A stretch of DNA of 64,000 bases from Coriobacteriia bacterium (GTDB lineage: Bacteria; Actinomycetota; Coriobacteriia; Coriobacteriales; Eggerthellaceae), in contig JAUNQF010000002.1 in assembly GCA_030536315.1 (NCBI GenBank), positions 1 through 64,000 on the forward strand. Reading direction: 5' to 3'. This document shows, in pieces, positions 56,089-64,000 of this stretch. Under the pieces are notes generated by a model. It did not search any database. It saw only the letters and a list, made by a program, of their open reading frames with translations, and was not told the DNA's origin. A program made the translations under genes and the position numbers. Position 1 is the stretch's first letter. Each line of letters opens with the position of its first letter.

Positions 56089-57369
56089 TTAAGCAAGAGT
56101 CCACATCGAGTCGTATTCTTCGCGCTCGATTCTATCAATTTCCATACAATCGTGCTTGGCCTGCTGCGCATCATGGCTGGCAAAAGCAAACTTTCCACCA
56201 TTAGTGTAGAGGTCGACCGTCTTTGTCATATGAAGTTTTTTATTTGGTTCAATACCAACATATGAAATAAACGAAGGCATTTTCTCCGCAATCCTGCAAA
56301 TTGGAGCATCAACAATATCAATTGATTCCAAAACACGAAGCAATTTAAAGTAGCCTTTCCCGGCAGTTTTGTAGCCAGTCTTCATGCGCTCGGTAAACTT
56401 ATCTTCGTCAAGGTAAGCTTCCAAACTTCTATCAGTTTCATGATGCCCAAACTGAACGTCAAGAAACTTCATGCTCATGTCGCCACCGCAAATTCTGCAA
56501 TTAACTTCCATGAGGACTGGGCCTTCGTCATCTAGCATATATTCACCATGAACAGGGCCATATTCAATACCGATGGCAGACACAACCTTTTGCGCGTAGT
56601 CCATAATTCCTTGAATTTCGGGAGTGACTTCGCTATCCATGATGTTTTCATTGATGTCATAGAGCATCGCGCCGCCTGGTATAGCTCGCTTTTTATACTT
56701 ATATACTGCGCTAACGTAATTTTGGCCCTTGCAACTAATTGTGTTTACAATAAATTCAGTGCCGTTAATGCGCTCCTGGATTAGAGCCTTGTCATTTACA
56801 GCGCCAAACATATCAAGCTGGCCAACAATATTTTCAACACCATTGCGAATTTGACTTTCGGTGTTGCAGATGTGAACGCCCACTGCACCAGCACTATGAG
56901 TTGGCTTAATAACAACGTCTCGCCTGCCGATGCTCTCTCAAAACGCGATTGCTTCTTCGGCATTTGCAACCATTTGCCCACGAATATAACGAAGTCCAGC
57001 ACGCTTGCAAGCCTCATGCATTTCAGATTTACGAGTCATTTGCGGCAAGTTTTCTGGATTGTTAGATTTAAGCCCTAAGTCATGAGCCAGATTTGTTGCA
57101 AGCTCAACTGACATCTCGGCCCCAGGTAAAACCAGGATGGGATTTTCACTACGGACAAGCTTTAACGTGTCTTCGTAATTTGGAAGCGCTTGAATGCGGC
57201 GAGGCAAAGGCTTTTCCATGTGAACATAATTTTCCTGACGACGAGCCTCTTCCTTGCCACCATCGTCATTATAGGTTTCCAAAATCACAGGCTCAAGCCC
57301 TCGCTCACGCAGGTCATGAACGTAATTCATGCTTGTGGAAATACATTCTACAATAACAACTTTATCCAC
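56089..57369 (-). CDS. ATP-grasp domain protein (carboxylate-amine ligase-like)
   Basis: 426 residues. N-terminal pre-ATP-grasp region with VVIVECISTS, then an ATP-grasp fold with VIKPTHSAGAVGVHIC, IQERINGTEFIVNTI, GPVHGEYMLDDEGPVLMEVNCRICG (metal-binding EVN). It resembles L-amino acid ligases or BtrJ-type enzymes that join amino acids by acyl-phosphate chemistry. The substrate is not predictable. Start is GTG at 57369 with AGGAG 7 bases upstream. The TGA at about 56938 (IAFWESIGR) is Trp. It follows the aminopeptidase by 12 bases and abuts the riboflavin kinase. Confidence 0.8.
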
Positions 57370-57381
57370 AAAACTCCTAAA

Positions 57382-58845
57382 TTAGCAATCTTTCAAAAAC
57401 GAAACATAACCCTTGAAGGCTTCGTAAATATCAGCCTTGCTAACAACTTCCCAAGGACCATGCATGCTAAGAACAGCAACGCCGGCATCGATAACATCCA
57501 TACCATAATTAGCAGGGATCGCAGCAATAGTACCACCACCGCCAACGCCAACTTTTCCAAGTTCACTTGTTTGATAAATTACATCATTGTCATTACAAAT
57601 TTTGCGAAGCTTAGCCATAAATTCCGGACGAGCATCATTGCTCATCTTTTTACCATTGCTTCCGCCGTATTTATTCAAAACAAAGCCGTCACCCATAAAG
57701 CATGAATTCATCATTTCGAATTTGTCGTGGAAGTTAGGGTCTACAGCTGCAGAAACGTCACTTGAAATCATTGACGAAGCGCTCATCGCACGGCGAAGTT
57801 TCAGCATTCCGCTTTCGCCGCAAAGTTCCATAACTTCGGCGATTGTATTTTCGAAGAAACGGCATTCCATACTTGTGGCGCCAAGGCTTCCCACCTCTTC
57901 TTTATCAACAAGCACACACATGCAAGTTTTTTCTGGCTTTTCCATTTCTAACAAAGCACGAAGCGATGGATACGCGCATGCACTATCATCATGGCCGTAA
58001 CCCATAACCATGCTTGAATCGAAGCCGCAATCCCTTGCTGGACCAATTGGAACAGCTTCAAGCTCAGCAGATTCCAAATCAAGCTCTTGAATTCCGTATT
58101 TGTCAAACAAAATCTTCAAAATATTTTGAGTGATAGATTTATTTCCAGGCTCCGAAGCACTCGAATACTTCTCAACCAGTTCCTTCTCTTCGAAGATGCC
58201 CTTATATTTTCTCATGCTTTTAACATCGTCTTTTACAAGAGGCCTGCTACCAACTAAAAGATCCATCTTTTCAGGATCGATGAAATCTTTAACTGGCTTT
58301 TCTTGGTCCTTGTGGTTTAGATGAATAAGCAAATCATTGACGAAAAATACAGGTTCGTCAGGTTTTTCGCCAATATTAATTGTAACCTTGCTTCCATCTT
58401 TCTTACAAACGATACCATGCAAAGACATTGGAACGTCAACCCACAAATAAAGGCTTATACCACCATAGTAATGAGTTTCGAACATGCAAACTCCATCGCT
58501 TTGATAGAGCGGATTTTGCTTGATGTCAATTCTTGGGCTATCAACATGAGCACCCAAAATGTTAAGCCCATGCTTTTCCATGCTTTTCTTGCCGATAACA
58601 GCCATAATGGTGTATCTGTCCTGAATTTGAGAGTAAACCTTGTCTCCAGCCTTAAGCTTAGTGCCTTTCTCGACCAGGTTCTCCAACCTCTTGAAGCCCT
58701 TCGCCTCAGCCAACTTGACAGCACCAGTGCTAAATTCGCGAGCAGTCTTATACTCGCTGATAAACTGCCTGTACTCCTCGCCGAAGGTCATGACTTTCTC
58801 GACATCCTTCTTACCGTAAGTTGTCCATGCGTTAATATGTATCAT
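57382..58845 (-). CDS. M18 family aminopeptidase (aspartyl-type)
   Basis: Dizinc aminopeptidase, cytosolic oligomer. 487 residues. Metal-binding motifs GAHVDSPRID, VDKEEVGSLG and GYGHDDSACAYPSL (DD-type), and the C-terminal AVLSMHGPWEVVSKAD are typical of M18. Start ATG 58845 with AAGGTGAGGG upstream. No TGA codons; Trp are TGG. Likely role is recycling of acidic N-terminal peptides. Confidence 0.93.
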   Translation of the reverse strand: MIHINAWTTYGKKDVEKVMTFGEEYRQFISEYKTAREFSTGAVKLAEAKGFKRLENLVEKGTKLKAGDKVYSQIQDRYTIMAVIGKKSMEKHGLNILGAHVDSPRIDIKQNPLYQSDGVCMFETHYYGGISLYLWVDVPMSLHGIVCKKDGSKVTINIGEKPDEPVFFVNDLLIHLNHKDQEKPVKDFIDPEKMDLLVGSRPLVKDDVKSMRKYKGIFEEKELVEKYSSASEPGNKSITQNILKILFDKYGIQELDLESAELEAVPIGPARDCGFDSSMVMGYGHDDSACAYPSLRALLEMEKPEKTCMCVLVDKEEVGSLGATSMECRFFENTIAEVMELCGESGMLKLRRAMSASSMISSDVSAAVDPNFHDKFEMMNSCFMGDGFVLNKYGGSNGKKMSNDARPEFMAKLRKICNDNDVIYQTSELGKVGVGGGGTIAAIPANYGMDVIDAGVAVLSMHGPWEVVSKADIYEAFKGYVSFLKDC

Positions 58846-58887
58846 TTACTACCCTCACCTTTCATCAAATTATGTGGTAAATGCGGA

Positions 58888-58893
58888 ATTATA
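58888..58893 (-). promoter_or_regulatory. -10 element for the M18 gene
   Basis: TATAAT on minus, 30 bases before the Shine-Dalgarno of the M18 gene and directly beyond the palindrome at the end of ispH. No good -35 seen. Confidence 0.4.
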
Positions 58894-58902
58894 CTACAAA
58901 TC

Positions 58903-58933
58903 GATGAAATTAAGACATCGTCTTAATTTCATC
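58903..58933 (-). terminator. Perfect 14-base inverted repeat at the ispH stop
   Basis: GATGAAATTAAGAC and its exact reverse complement with a 3-base loop, spanning the last codons and stop of ispH. There is no T run, so it could be an I-shaped terminator, common in actinobacteria, or a stabilising hairpin. Confidence 0.5.
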
Positions 58934-59779
58934 TAAGATTTTGTCTATTTGGGATTTTGGAGTTGAAGCACCTGCTGTGATTCCCAATTTATTTACTGAA
59001 GACAAATCTACGCCTTTAAGTTCTTCGACAGATTCAATATGAAAAACCTTCTCACAATTCTCTTTGCACAAATCTGCAAGATGATTAGTGTTAGACGAGT
59101 TGTGGCCGCCGATGACCAGCATTGCATCTACCTGCTTTGCTAGTTCAGCTGCAGATTCCTGACGCTTCTTTGTTGCCACACAGATTGTATTCTCAACTTC
59201 AACTTTTACGCCACTGTCTTTTAGATACTTAACCATGTCTTCAAAAACTTCAACACTTTGTGTGGTCTGTGATACAACACCTACTGAATCGTTTAATTCT
59301 TTTAATTCAGGAAGGAATTTATCAACTTCTTCAACTGTCTCACCAATATAAACCTCCGAAGCTGCAGCTCTAATATAGGAAGCTACGCTTCCAACTTCAG
59401 GATGTCCATGCTTTCCAATTATTACAACTGCGGGATACAATCCGGCGAGTAAGCTCGCGGAGCTCGCGACATTTTTAACATACGGACACGTTGCATCCAC
59501 AATTTCAATACCTGATTCTTCAGCTTCGCGAAGAACTTCCAATGGGACACCATGACTTCGAATGATTAGTTTTTCTATACCCTTTTCAGCTGCTTCCTTG
59601 ACAGAATCAACAACACTCACACCAAGTTCTTCCGAAAGCTCTTTAACAACTAATGGGTTGTGGATTAATTCTCCAAGTGTAGCTATTTTTCTACTGTCAT
59701 TGCAAGATCCCTTGACGATGTCAAGTGATCTTGACACCCCATAACAAGCGCCAGCATTTTTTGCTACGCAAATTTCCAT
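58910..59779 (-). CDS. ispH: 4-hydroxy-3-methylbut-2-enyl diphosphate reductase
   Basis: Last step of the MEP isoprenoid pathway, a [4Fe-4S] enzyme. 289 residues. Cys ligands are in NAGACYGV, DATCPYVKNV and ENTICVATKKRQ; GITAGASTPKSQIDKI closes the protein as in the family. ATG at 59779 overlaps the plsC stop by one base. No TGA codons. It ends within a long hairpin. Confidence 0.96.
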   Translation of the reverse strand: MEICVAKNAGACYGVSRSLDIVKGSCNDSRKIATLGELIHNPLVVKELSEELGVSVVDSVKEAAEKGIEKLIIRSHGVPLEVLREAEESGIEIVDATCPYVKNVASSASLLAGLYPAVVIIGKHGHPEVGSVASYIRAAASEVYIGETVEEVDKFLPELKELNDSVGVVSQTTQSVEVFEDMVKYLKDSGVKVEVENTICVATKKRQESAAELAKQVDAMLVIGGHNSSNTNHLADLCKENCEKVFHIESVEELKGVDLSSVNKLGITAGASTPKSQIDKILDEIKTMS

Positions 59780-60567
59780 TAGGAAAGACCTTTAACGATC
59801 TCTTCAGATGTATGATGTGGGATAGGATTTTCTTCGAAAATCTTGCTATAGTCTTTTGTGTCAGGGAATAAATCTACCATGTCGACTTCTTCAGGTTTGC
59901 AACCGTAGAACATTGAGAAGCTCTCACGCATCGCATACCAAGTGCAGGCTTCCAGTCGGTCTTCCTTCGGGAGGAAATCGAAATCGGAAAGTAAAATTGG
60001 ATCGCCAAAAGCAACTGTAATCTTTGGGAAGCGGACAAACTTACCCTTTTGCTTTACCTTTTCTGCATTGATTGTTGTTGCTGGAAGGATTGGAACATTA
60101 CCTCCCATGCGAGCTATAAATGCAGCGCCAGCATGAAGAGTTGGCTTCCTTCCGCTTTTGCCTCGACGGGTGCCTTCTGGCATGATGCCAACTATTTCTT
60201 TATTTTTTAAAAGATATGCGGCGCGTTTCAATGCACGGCGATCAGCGCTATCACGTTTAATTGGTATAGCACCACATCTACTTAAGATAAAGCCTAAAGC
60301 TTTATGATCATAAAGAGTTTCTCTGGCGAGAAACCTTGGCCACTGCTTCAATCGAATGCAAAGATATTGGCAAAAAACATCTAAGAAACTTGTGTGATTC
60401 GAAATTACAACAACGCCTGTTTTTCCTTGAAATGCTCGTAAATTTTCACGATTTCTATGACCAAGCCTAAAAATTACCATTATTGGTCGGAGCACAAAGA
60501 AAATTAAATTACCTCAGAAATGAGGCATTTCATCAGAAGTTTTATCCCAAAATTTAGGCGTTTTCAC
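59779..60567 (-). CDS. plsC: 1-acyl-sn-glycerol-3-phosphate acyltransferase
   Basis: Makes phosphatidic acid by acylating lysophosphatidate at the membrane. 262 residues from a GTG start. Catalytic NHTSFLD (the NHX4D motif, with the conserved His-Asp), FPEGTRR-like MPEGTRRGKSGR, and GAIPIKRDS are visible. The TGA at 60514-60516 (PHFWGN) precedes the first helix, so the open frame with standard code starts too late. I took GTG 60567, preceded by AAGGA and overlapping cmk by 14 bases; ATG 60528 is the alternative. Confidence 0.88.
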
Positions 60568-61237
60568 TCTGCTTTTCCTTAGCCAGGCGAACAATTTCGT
60601 CAATTACTTCTTGCTTGCTTTTCAATGTAGAGTCTAACTGAACCGAATCTTCAGCGGGACGAAGCGGAGCAACCGTGCGGTTTGAGTCTTCTTCGTCACG
60701 ACGATTGATATCAGCTAAAACCTCATCATAATCAGTTGAGCCAACACCGCTTTGTTCATTTTGAAGTACGCGGCGCTTCGCTCGTTCTTCGGCACTTGCG
60801 TCCAAGAAAATTTTAAGTTCTGCGTCTGGAAAAACGACTGTGCCAATATCGCGACCATCTAAAATATAATTTCCAGATTTTCCAATCTCACGTTGTTGAC
60901 GAAGCAAAGCTTCTCGCACTTTTGGATGCTTACAAACAGGAGTGACGGCCTTCGTTACTTCGTCAGTTCGAATTTGCGAAGTAATGTCTTCGCCTGCCAT
61001 CAAAATACTTTTATAAGCTGGGTTGCCATCTTCGGTTTCGAAAACAATCTTGTCATTCTCAGCAATTTGAGCAAGGCCATCTTCGTCAGAAACGTCAACG
61101 CCGTTTTTTAGAGCGCCATATGCAACAGCGCGAAACATAGCGCCAGTATCTAAATGCGAAAAGCCGAGGATTTTCGCGACTTCATCACTAACTGTAGATT
61201 TACCTGCTCCACTTGGGCCATCAATAGCAATTATCAT
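60554..61237 (-). CDS. cmk: Cytidylate kinase
   Basis: Phosphorylates CMP/dCMP. 227 residues, with P-loop GPSGAGKST at 6-14, HLDTGAMFRAVA, and YILDGRDIGTVVFPDAELK, the CMP-binding signature. ATG at 61237 overlaps the aroA stop. In this aroA-cmk-plsC-ispH order the whole set is likely one transcript. No TGA codons. Confidence 0.96.
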   Translation of the reverse strand: MIIAIDGPSGAGKSTVSDEVAKILGFSHLDTGAMFRAVAYGALKNGVDVSDEDGLAQIAENDKIVFETEDGNPAYKSILMAGEDITSQIRTDEVTKAVTPVCKHPKVREALLRQQREIGKSGNYILDGRDIGTVVFPDAELKIFLDASAEERAKRRVLQNEQSGVGSTDYDEVLADINRRDEEDSNRTVAPLRPAEDSVQLDSTLKSKQEVIDEIVRLAKEKQSENA

Positions 61238-62673
61238 TATTTGTCCCCTTTGCTTTCCAAAACTAATTCATTGAAGTCATCCAAAAATTGCGGATAACTA
61301 ACATGCGAAACTTCGAAGTGACGCATCTTGACTGGCACGTAAGAACACAAACCCATAAGTGCCCAACAAATTGCAAGACGATGATCATAATGATGCTTGA
61401 GCAAAACCACGCCATCGTCATCTTTATCGACTTTACCCTTGGCGCGCTTGGCTTCAATGTCAATTCCACCTTCAACAGTTAATGTATCAGCGGCGTCGCT
61501 CGCCTTCGCGCCAAGTTTGCGAAGCCCCTCAGAAATCGCATGAATTCGGTTGCTTTCCTTAAGCTTAAGTTCCTTAACGCCGTAGAAAATGCTTTCGCCT
61601 TCGGCACATGCAGCTGCCATAGCCAAAATTGGGATCTCATCAATCATCGATGGAATTTTATCCGGGCTAACAACGATGCTATTTAGGCGACCCGCATATT
61701 GAACGGTGATGTCCCCCACAGGCTCGCCTTGATAATTTATATTTTTCTCAAGGCATTCCTTTTCATCAAGCTCATGAATTTCAATTCGCGAACCCATCTC
61801 TTTCAGCGCGTCAATAAAACCAAGACGCGTCGGGTTGATACCAATATTATGAATGGTAATTTTACTTCCTGGAACAAGTGCCGCAGCAGTTAAATAATAA
61901 GCTGCCGAAGACACATCTCCAGGAATTCAAATGTCACAAGCTTTCAAATCCGCCGGACCATTAATAGCGACGCTTAACATATCTTTGTTAACTTTGATGT
62001 TTGCACCAAAAGCCTTAAGCAACATTTCATCATGATTTCTTGACTGGAAAGGTTCAACGACAGTTGTCTCTCCCTTGATATTTGCACCAGCAAACAAAAT
62101 CGAGCTTTTAACCTGCGAAGATGCAACCGGCATTTCGTAATAAATTGGATTGCAATCGCTGTTGCCAATAACTTCCATTGGCAAACTTGAGCGCTGAGGC
62201 TTCCCATTTTTTTGAGCAACAACTCTAAAATTTGCACCCATTTGCATGAGCGGATCAACAATTCTCATAAAAGGTCTGCGGTGAAGAGATTCGTCGCCAT
62301 CAACAATCATCGCAATATCAAAAGGAGCAATCACTCCCATTCCAATACGAGCACAAGTTGCAGAATTTCCACAATAAATTGAAGTCTTTTTAGGGTTCGG
62401 GCCTTTTTTGCCCCAGCCTGTAATTTCCAAATCGAAGTTGACTGAATTTCTGTGATTCGAATCAAGAATTTTTACCTTCGCACCAAGGTCGCGAACAACA
62501 GCAACAACTGTCATAACATCATTGGACCTGGGCAAATCAAATATATGCGAAGTACCTTCGGCCATTGCCGCAAGATAAATAGCCCTACTTGCGATGGATT
62601 TATCACCCGGAACTGTCAAGGAACCTCGCAGGGGCATATTTATAGGTTCAAAAGTTTGATATTCTTCGCTCAT
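61237..62673 (-). CDS. aroA: 3-phosphoshikimate 1-carboxyvinyltransferase (EPSP synthase)
   Basis: Sixth step of the shikimate pathway. 478 residues, slightly longer than usual. GDKSIASRAI near residue 25, GNSATCARIGMGVI, MIVDGDESLHRRPF, the VPGDVSSAAY-type block and VKELKLKESNRI match the family. The TGA at 61927-61929 provides Trp in CDIWIPGDVSSAAY; without recoding the second lobe would be lost. ATG 62673 lies 8 bases after the rluB stop. Confidence 0.95.
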
Positions 62674-62681
62674 ATTCCTTC

Positions 62682-63509
62682 CTATTCTTTCATCAATTCA
62701 ATATCGCTATCTTTAAGTTTAGCCCATTTTCCGCATTCTAGATTATCTAATTTTAAATTGCCGATGCTGATGCGTTTTAGCAACAAGACATTGAATCCAA
62801 CAGCTTCAAACATGCGTCGAACCTGGCGGTTCTTGCCTTCGTGAATTTCAATTTCAACACGGCTAAATTTCTTGTCAATCAAATCCTTCTCTTTTGGAAG
62901 CGCAGAAGAATCATTCTTGGTTGCACAATTCTTGAAAAATTCATTTTCAAATTCCAAGTATTTGTCAAAACCAAAATGCTCAAGAATCTTTAATTTCGAA
63001 GGCGAGGTCTTACCTCCAAGAATTTCAACACCCTCGGTCAACTTTTTATATGCCTCCGAAGACGAGGTCAGCTCCCCATCAATCACTGCTTCGTATTTTT
63101 TACCAACCTCATTTTTAGGATGAAGCAAATCCTGTCCAAGCTGGCCATCTGTTGTAAAAATCAACATACCACGCGTTAACCTGTCAAGCCTTCCAACAGG
63201 GAAAAGCGAAGGATATTCATCAACTGGAATAAGGTCTGCAACACAGGGACGACCTTGAGGATCGTTCATCGTGCTAACATAACCCGCAGGTTTGTTTAGC
63301 ATCAAAGTTATGTTTTCGTTTGTGGGCTTAATTACTTCGCCGTCAAATTTAACAACATCATTTTCGGGATCAACCTTTGTCCCCATCTTCGTTGTTATTT
63401 TGTCATTGACAGAAATCCTGCCTTCTGTGATTAACTTTTCACAGGAACGACGCGAAGCAATTCCGCACCTCGCAAGGTATTTTTGTAGCCGAAGCTCTTG
63501 GTTACTCAT
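62682..63509 (-). CDS. rluB: rRNA pseudouridine synthase, RsuA/RluB family
   Basis: Converts uridine to pseudouridine in 23S (RluB) or 16S (RsuA) rRNA. 275 residues: an N-terminal S4 domain (RLQKYLARCGIASRRSCE), and the catalytic GRLDRLTRGMLIFTTDG with the nucleophilic Asp. GKNRQVRRMFEAVGF is the family's last conserved block. An insertion around 175-200 (acidic/Lys-rich) is unusual. Overlaps scpB by 8 bases. No TGA codons. Confidence 0.92.
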   Translation of the reverse strand: MSNQELRLQKYLARCGIASRRSCEKLITEGRISVNDKITTKMGTKVDPENDVVKFDGEVIKPTNENITLMLNKPAGYVSTMNDPQGRPCVADLIPVDEYPSLFPVGRLDRLTRGMLIFTTDGQLGQDLLHPKNEVGKKYEAVIDGELTSSSEAYKKLTEGVEILGGKTSPSKLKILEHFGFDKYLEFENEFFKNCATKNDSSALPKEKDLIDKKFSRVEIEIHEGKNRQVRRMFEAVGFNVLLLKRISIGNLKLDNLECGKWAKLKDSDIELMKE

Positions 63510-64000
63510 CTTCGGTGTTTAATTTAATTTCATCAAGATTGACTTTTTCAGTAACTCCGAATGCTCCAGCCAATGCACTTTCAAACATATCTTTAGAATC
63601 AAGTTCTGGCTTTTCTTCAGAAGAGCTATCCCCAACTTCGCTTTCAAACGCTTCCATCTGATCAAGTTGATCAGTTTGAGTTGCGCTCAAACGCTCAAAG
63701 ATAAACCTCTTGGTTTCTTCATCCGGAGCGAAGTCTTCGATGTTCGGCAAATCCTTGATAGAGTTAAGGCCGAAGTTTTCAAGAAACTTATTTGTTGTGG
63801 CATAAAGGATTGGACTTCCAGCAGTGTCGGCAACGCCAGCTTCCTTAACAAGACCTTTTTCGATTAGCGAATTGATGGAGCTGTCGCTGTTAACTCCACG
63901 GACAGAAGCCACGCCAGCGCGAGTAACAGGTTGACTATATGCAATGATTGACAAAGTTTCAAGTGCTGCAGCAGATAATTTACGAGGGTCAAGAGACAAA
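63502..64000 (-). CDS. scpB: Chromosome segregation protein ScpB, 5' end outside window
   Basis: Kleisin-partner of ScpA in the SMC condensin complex. The window holds about 165 C-terminal residues: ALETLSIIAYSQPVTR, GVNSDSSINSLIEKGLV and ILYATTNKFLENFGLNS, the second winged-helix signature. An acidic tail follows. The true start lies beyond base 64000; the TTG at 63999 is not a start. Neighbour order scpB-rluB is conserved in actinobacteria. Confidence 0.93.
   Translation of the reverse strand, partial: LSLDPRKLSAAALETLSIIAYSQPVTRAGVASVRGVNSDSSINSLIEKGLVKEAGVADTAGSPILYATTNKFLENFGLNSIKDLPNIEDFAPDEETKRFIFERLSATQTDQLDQMEAFESEVGDSSSEEKPELDSKDMFESALAGAFGVTEKVNLDEIKLNTEDE

Noticed and set aside
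1-64000. UGA as glycine (code 25) or as selenocysteine
   Set aside because: TGA sites match conserved Trp, not Gly, and are far too frequent and lack SECIS-like structures expected for selenocysteine.
1-64000. Mycoplasma/Mollicutes origin because of UGA = Trp and AT richness
   Set aside because: The window has peptidoglycan synthesis (SEDS-PBP), mIHF, FhaA/FhaB, sortase and pili, ispH and aroA, which point to Actinobacteria.
1-64000. CRISPR arrays, insertion sequences, prophage or tRNA genes
   Set aside because: No repeat array, transposase, integrase or cloverleaf was seen by reading; intergenic space is too short for most of these.

Overview
The window comes from a low-GC actinobacterium, most likely of the class Coriobacteriia, that reads UGA as tryptophan. 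Actinobacterial markers are the actinobacterial-type integration host factor (mihF), the fhaA-fhaB-PP2C-FtsW/RodA-PbpA block, the BTAD-type regulator and the scpB-rluB-aroA-cmk-plsC-ispH order. Read with the standard code, more than half of the genes break at in-frame TGA codons. The breaks fall where the families carry conserved Trp (MalQ, SecA, glycogen phosphorylase, SufC-like ATPase, ABC permease), the frame continues without loss, and every gene end I could place is TAA or TAG. All coordinates below therefore use TGA = Trp. The Coriobacteriia placement is inferred from gene order and content, not from a tree.

Layout. 1-4803 (minus): cell-wall and signalling cluster (FhaA, FhaB, PP2C phosphatase, and a SEDS polymerase fused to a penicillin-binding protein). 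5016-9692 (plus): heterodimeric ABC exporter and tilS. 9676-15041 (minus): thiI, rpoZ, gmk, mihF, secA. 15105-21020 (minus): a large SpaA/VaFE-type wall-anchored protein and its adjacent BTAD-ATPase regulator. 21126-24349: trmL, a degenerate 5'-nucleotidase-like membrane protein (plus) and an unknown membrane-anchored protein. 24408-35443 (plus): malQ, glgP, an M16C metallopeptidase, then an operon of SufC/SufB-like Fe-S assembly proteins, rubredoxin and a NitT/TauT-type ABC system whose permease and ATPase are fused. 35455-43351 (minus): a five-gene sortase-assembled pilus operon (giant fibro-slime adhesin, signal-peptidase-like protein, major pilin, class B-like sortase, minor pilin). 43566-49666: rmuC, a membrane-anchored lipase (plus), pepD and an APC amino-acid transporter. 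49739-57369 (minus): folD, fhs, a RecJ-RecQ fusion, a stand-alone riboflavin kinase and an ATP-grasp protein. 57382-64000 (minus): M18 aminopeptidase, ispH, plsC, cmk, aroA, rluB and scpB (cut by the window end).

How the parts fit: the cell makes peptidoglycan and decorates it with sortase-anchored proteins and pili. It uses glycogen or maltodextrin, imports and hydrolyses peptides and amino acids (PepD, M18, APC, M16C), and runs one-carbon metabolism through formate (Fhs, FolD). This suits a host-associated anaerobe, with rubredoxin and a minimal SUF-like system in support. Coding density is very high. Genes overlap by a few bases or abut, no gene-free stretch exceeds about 215 bases, and I saw no tRNA, rRNA, CRISPR array or insertion sequence.
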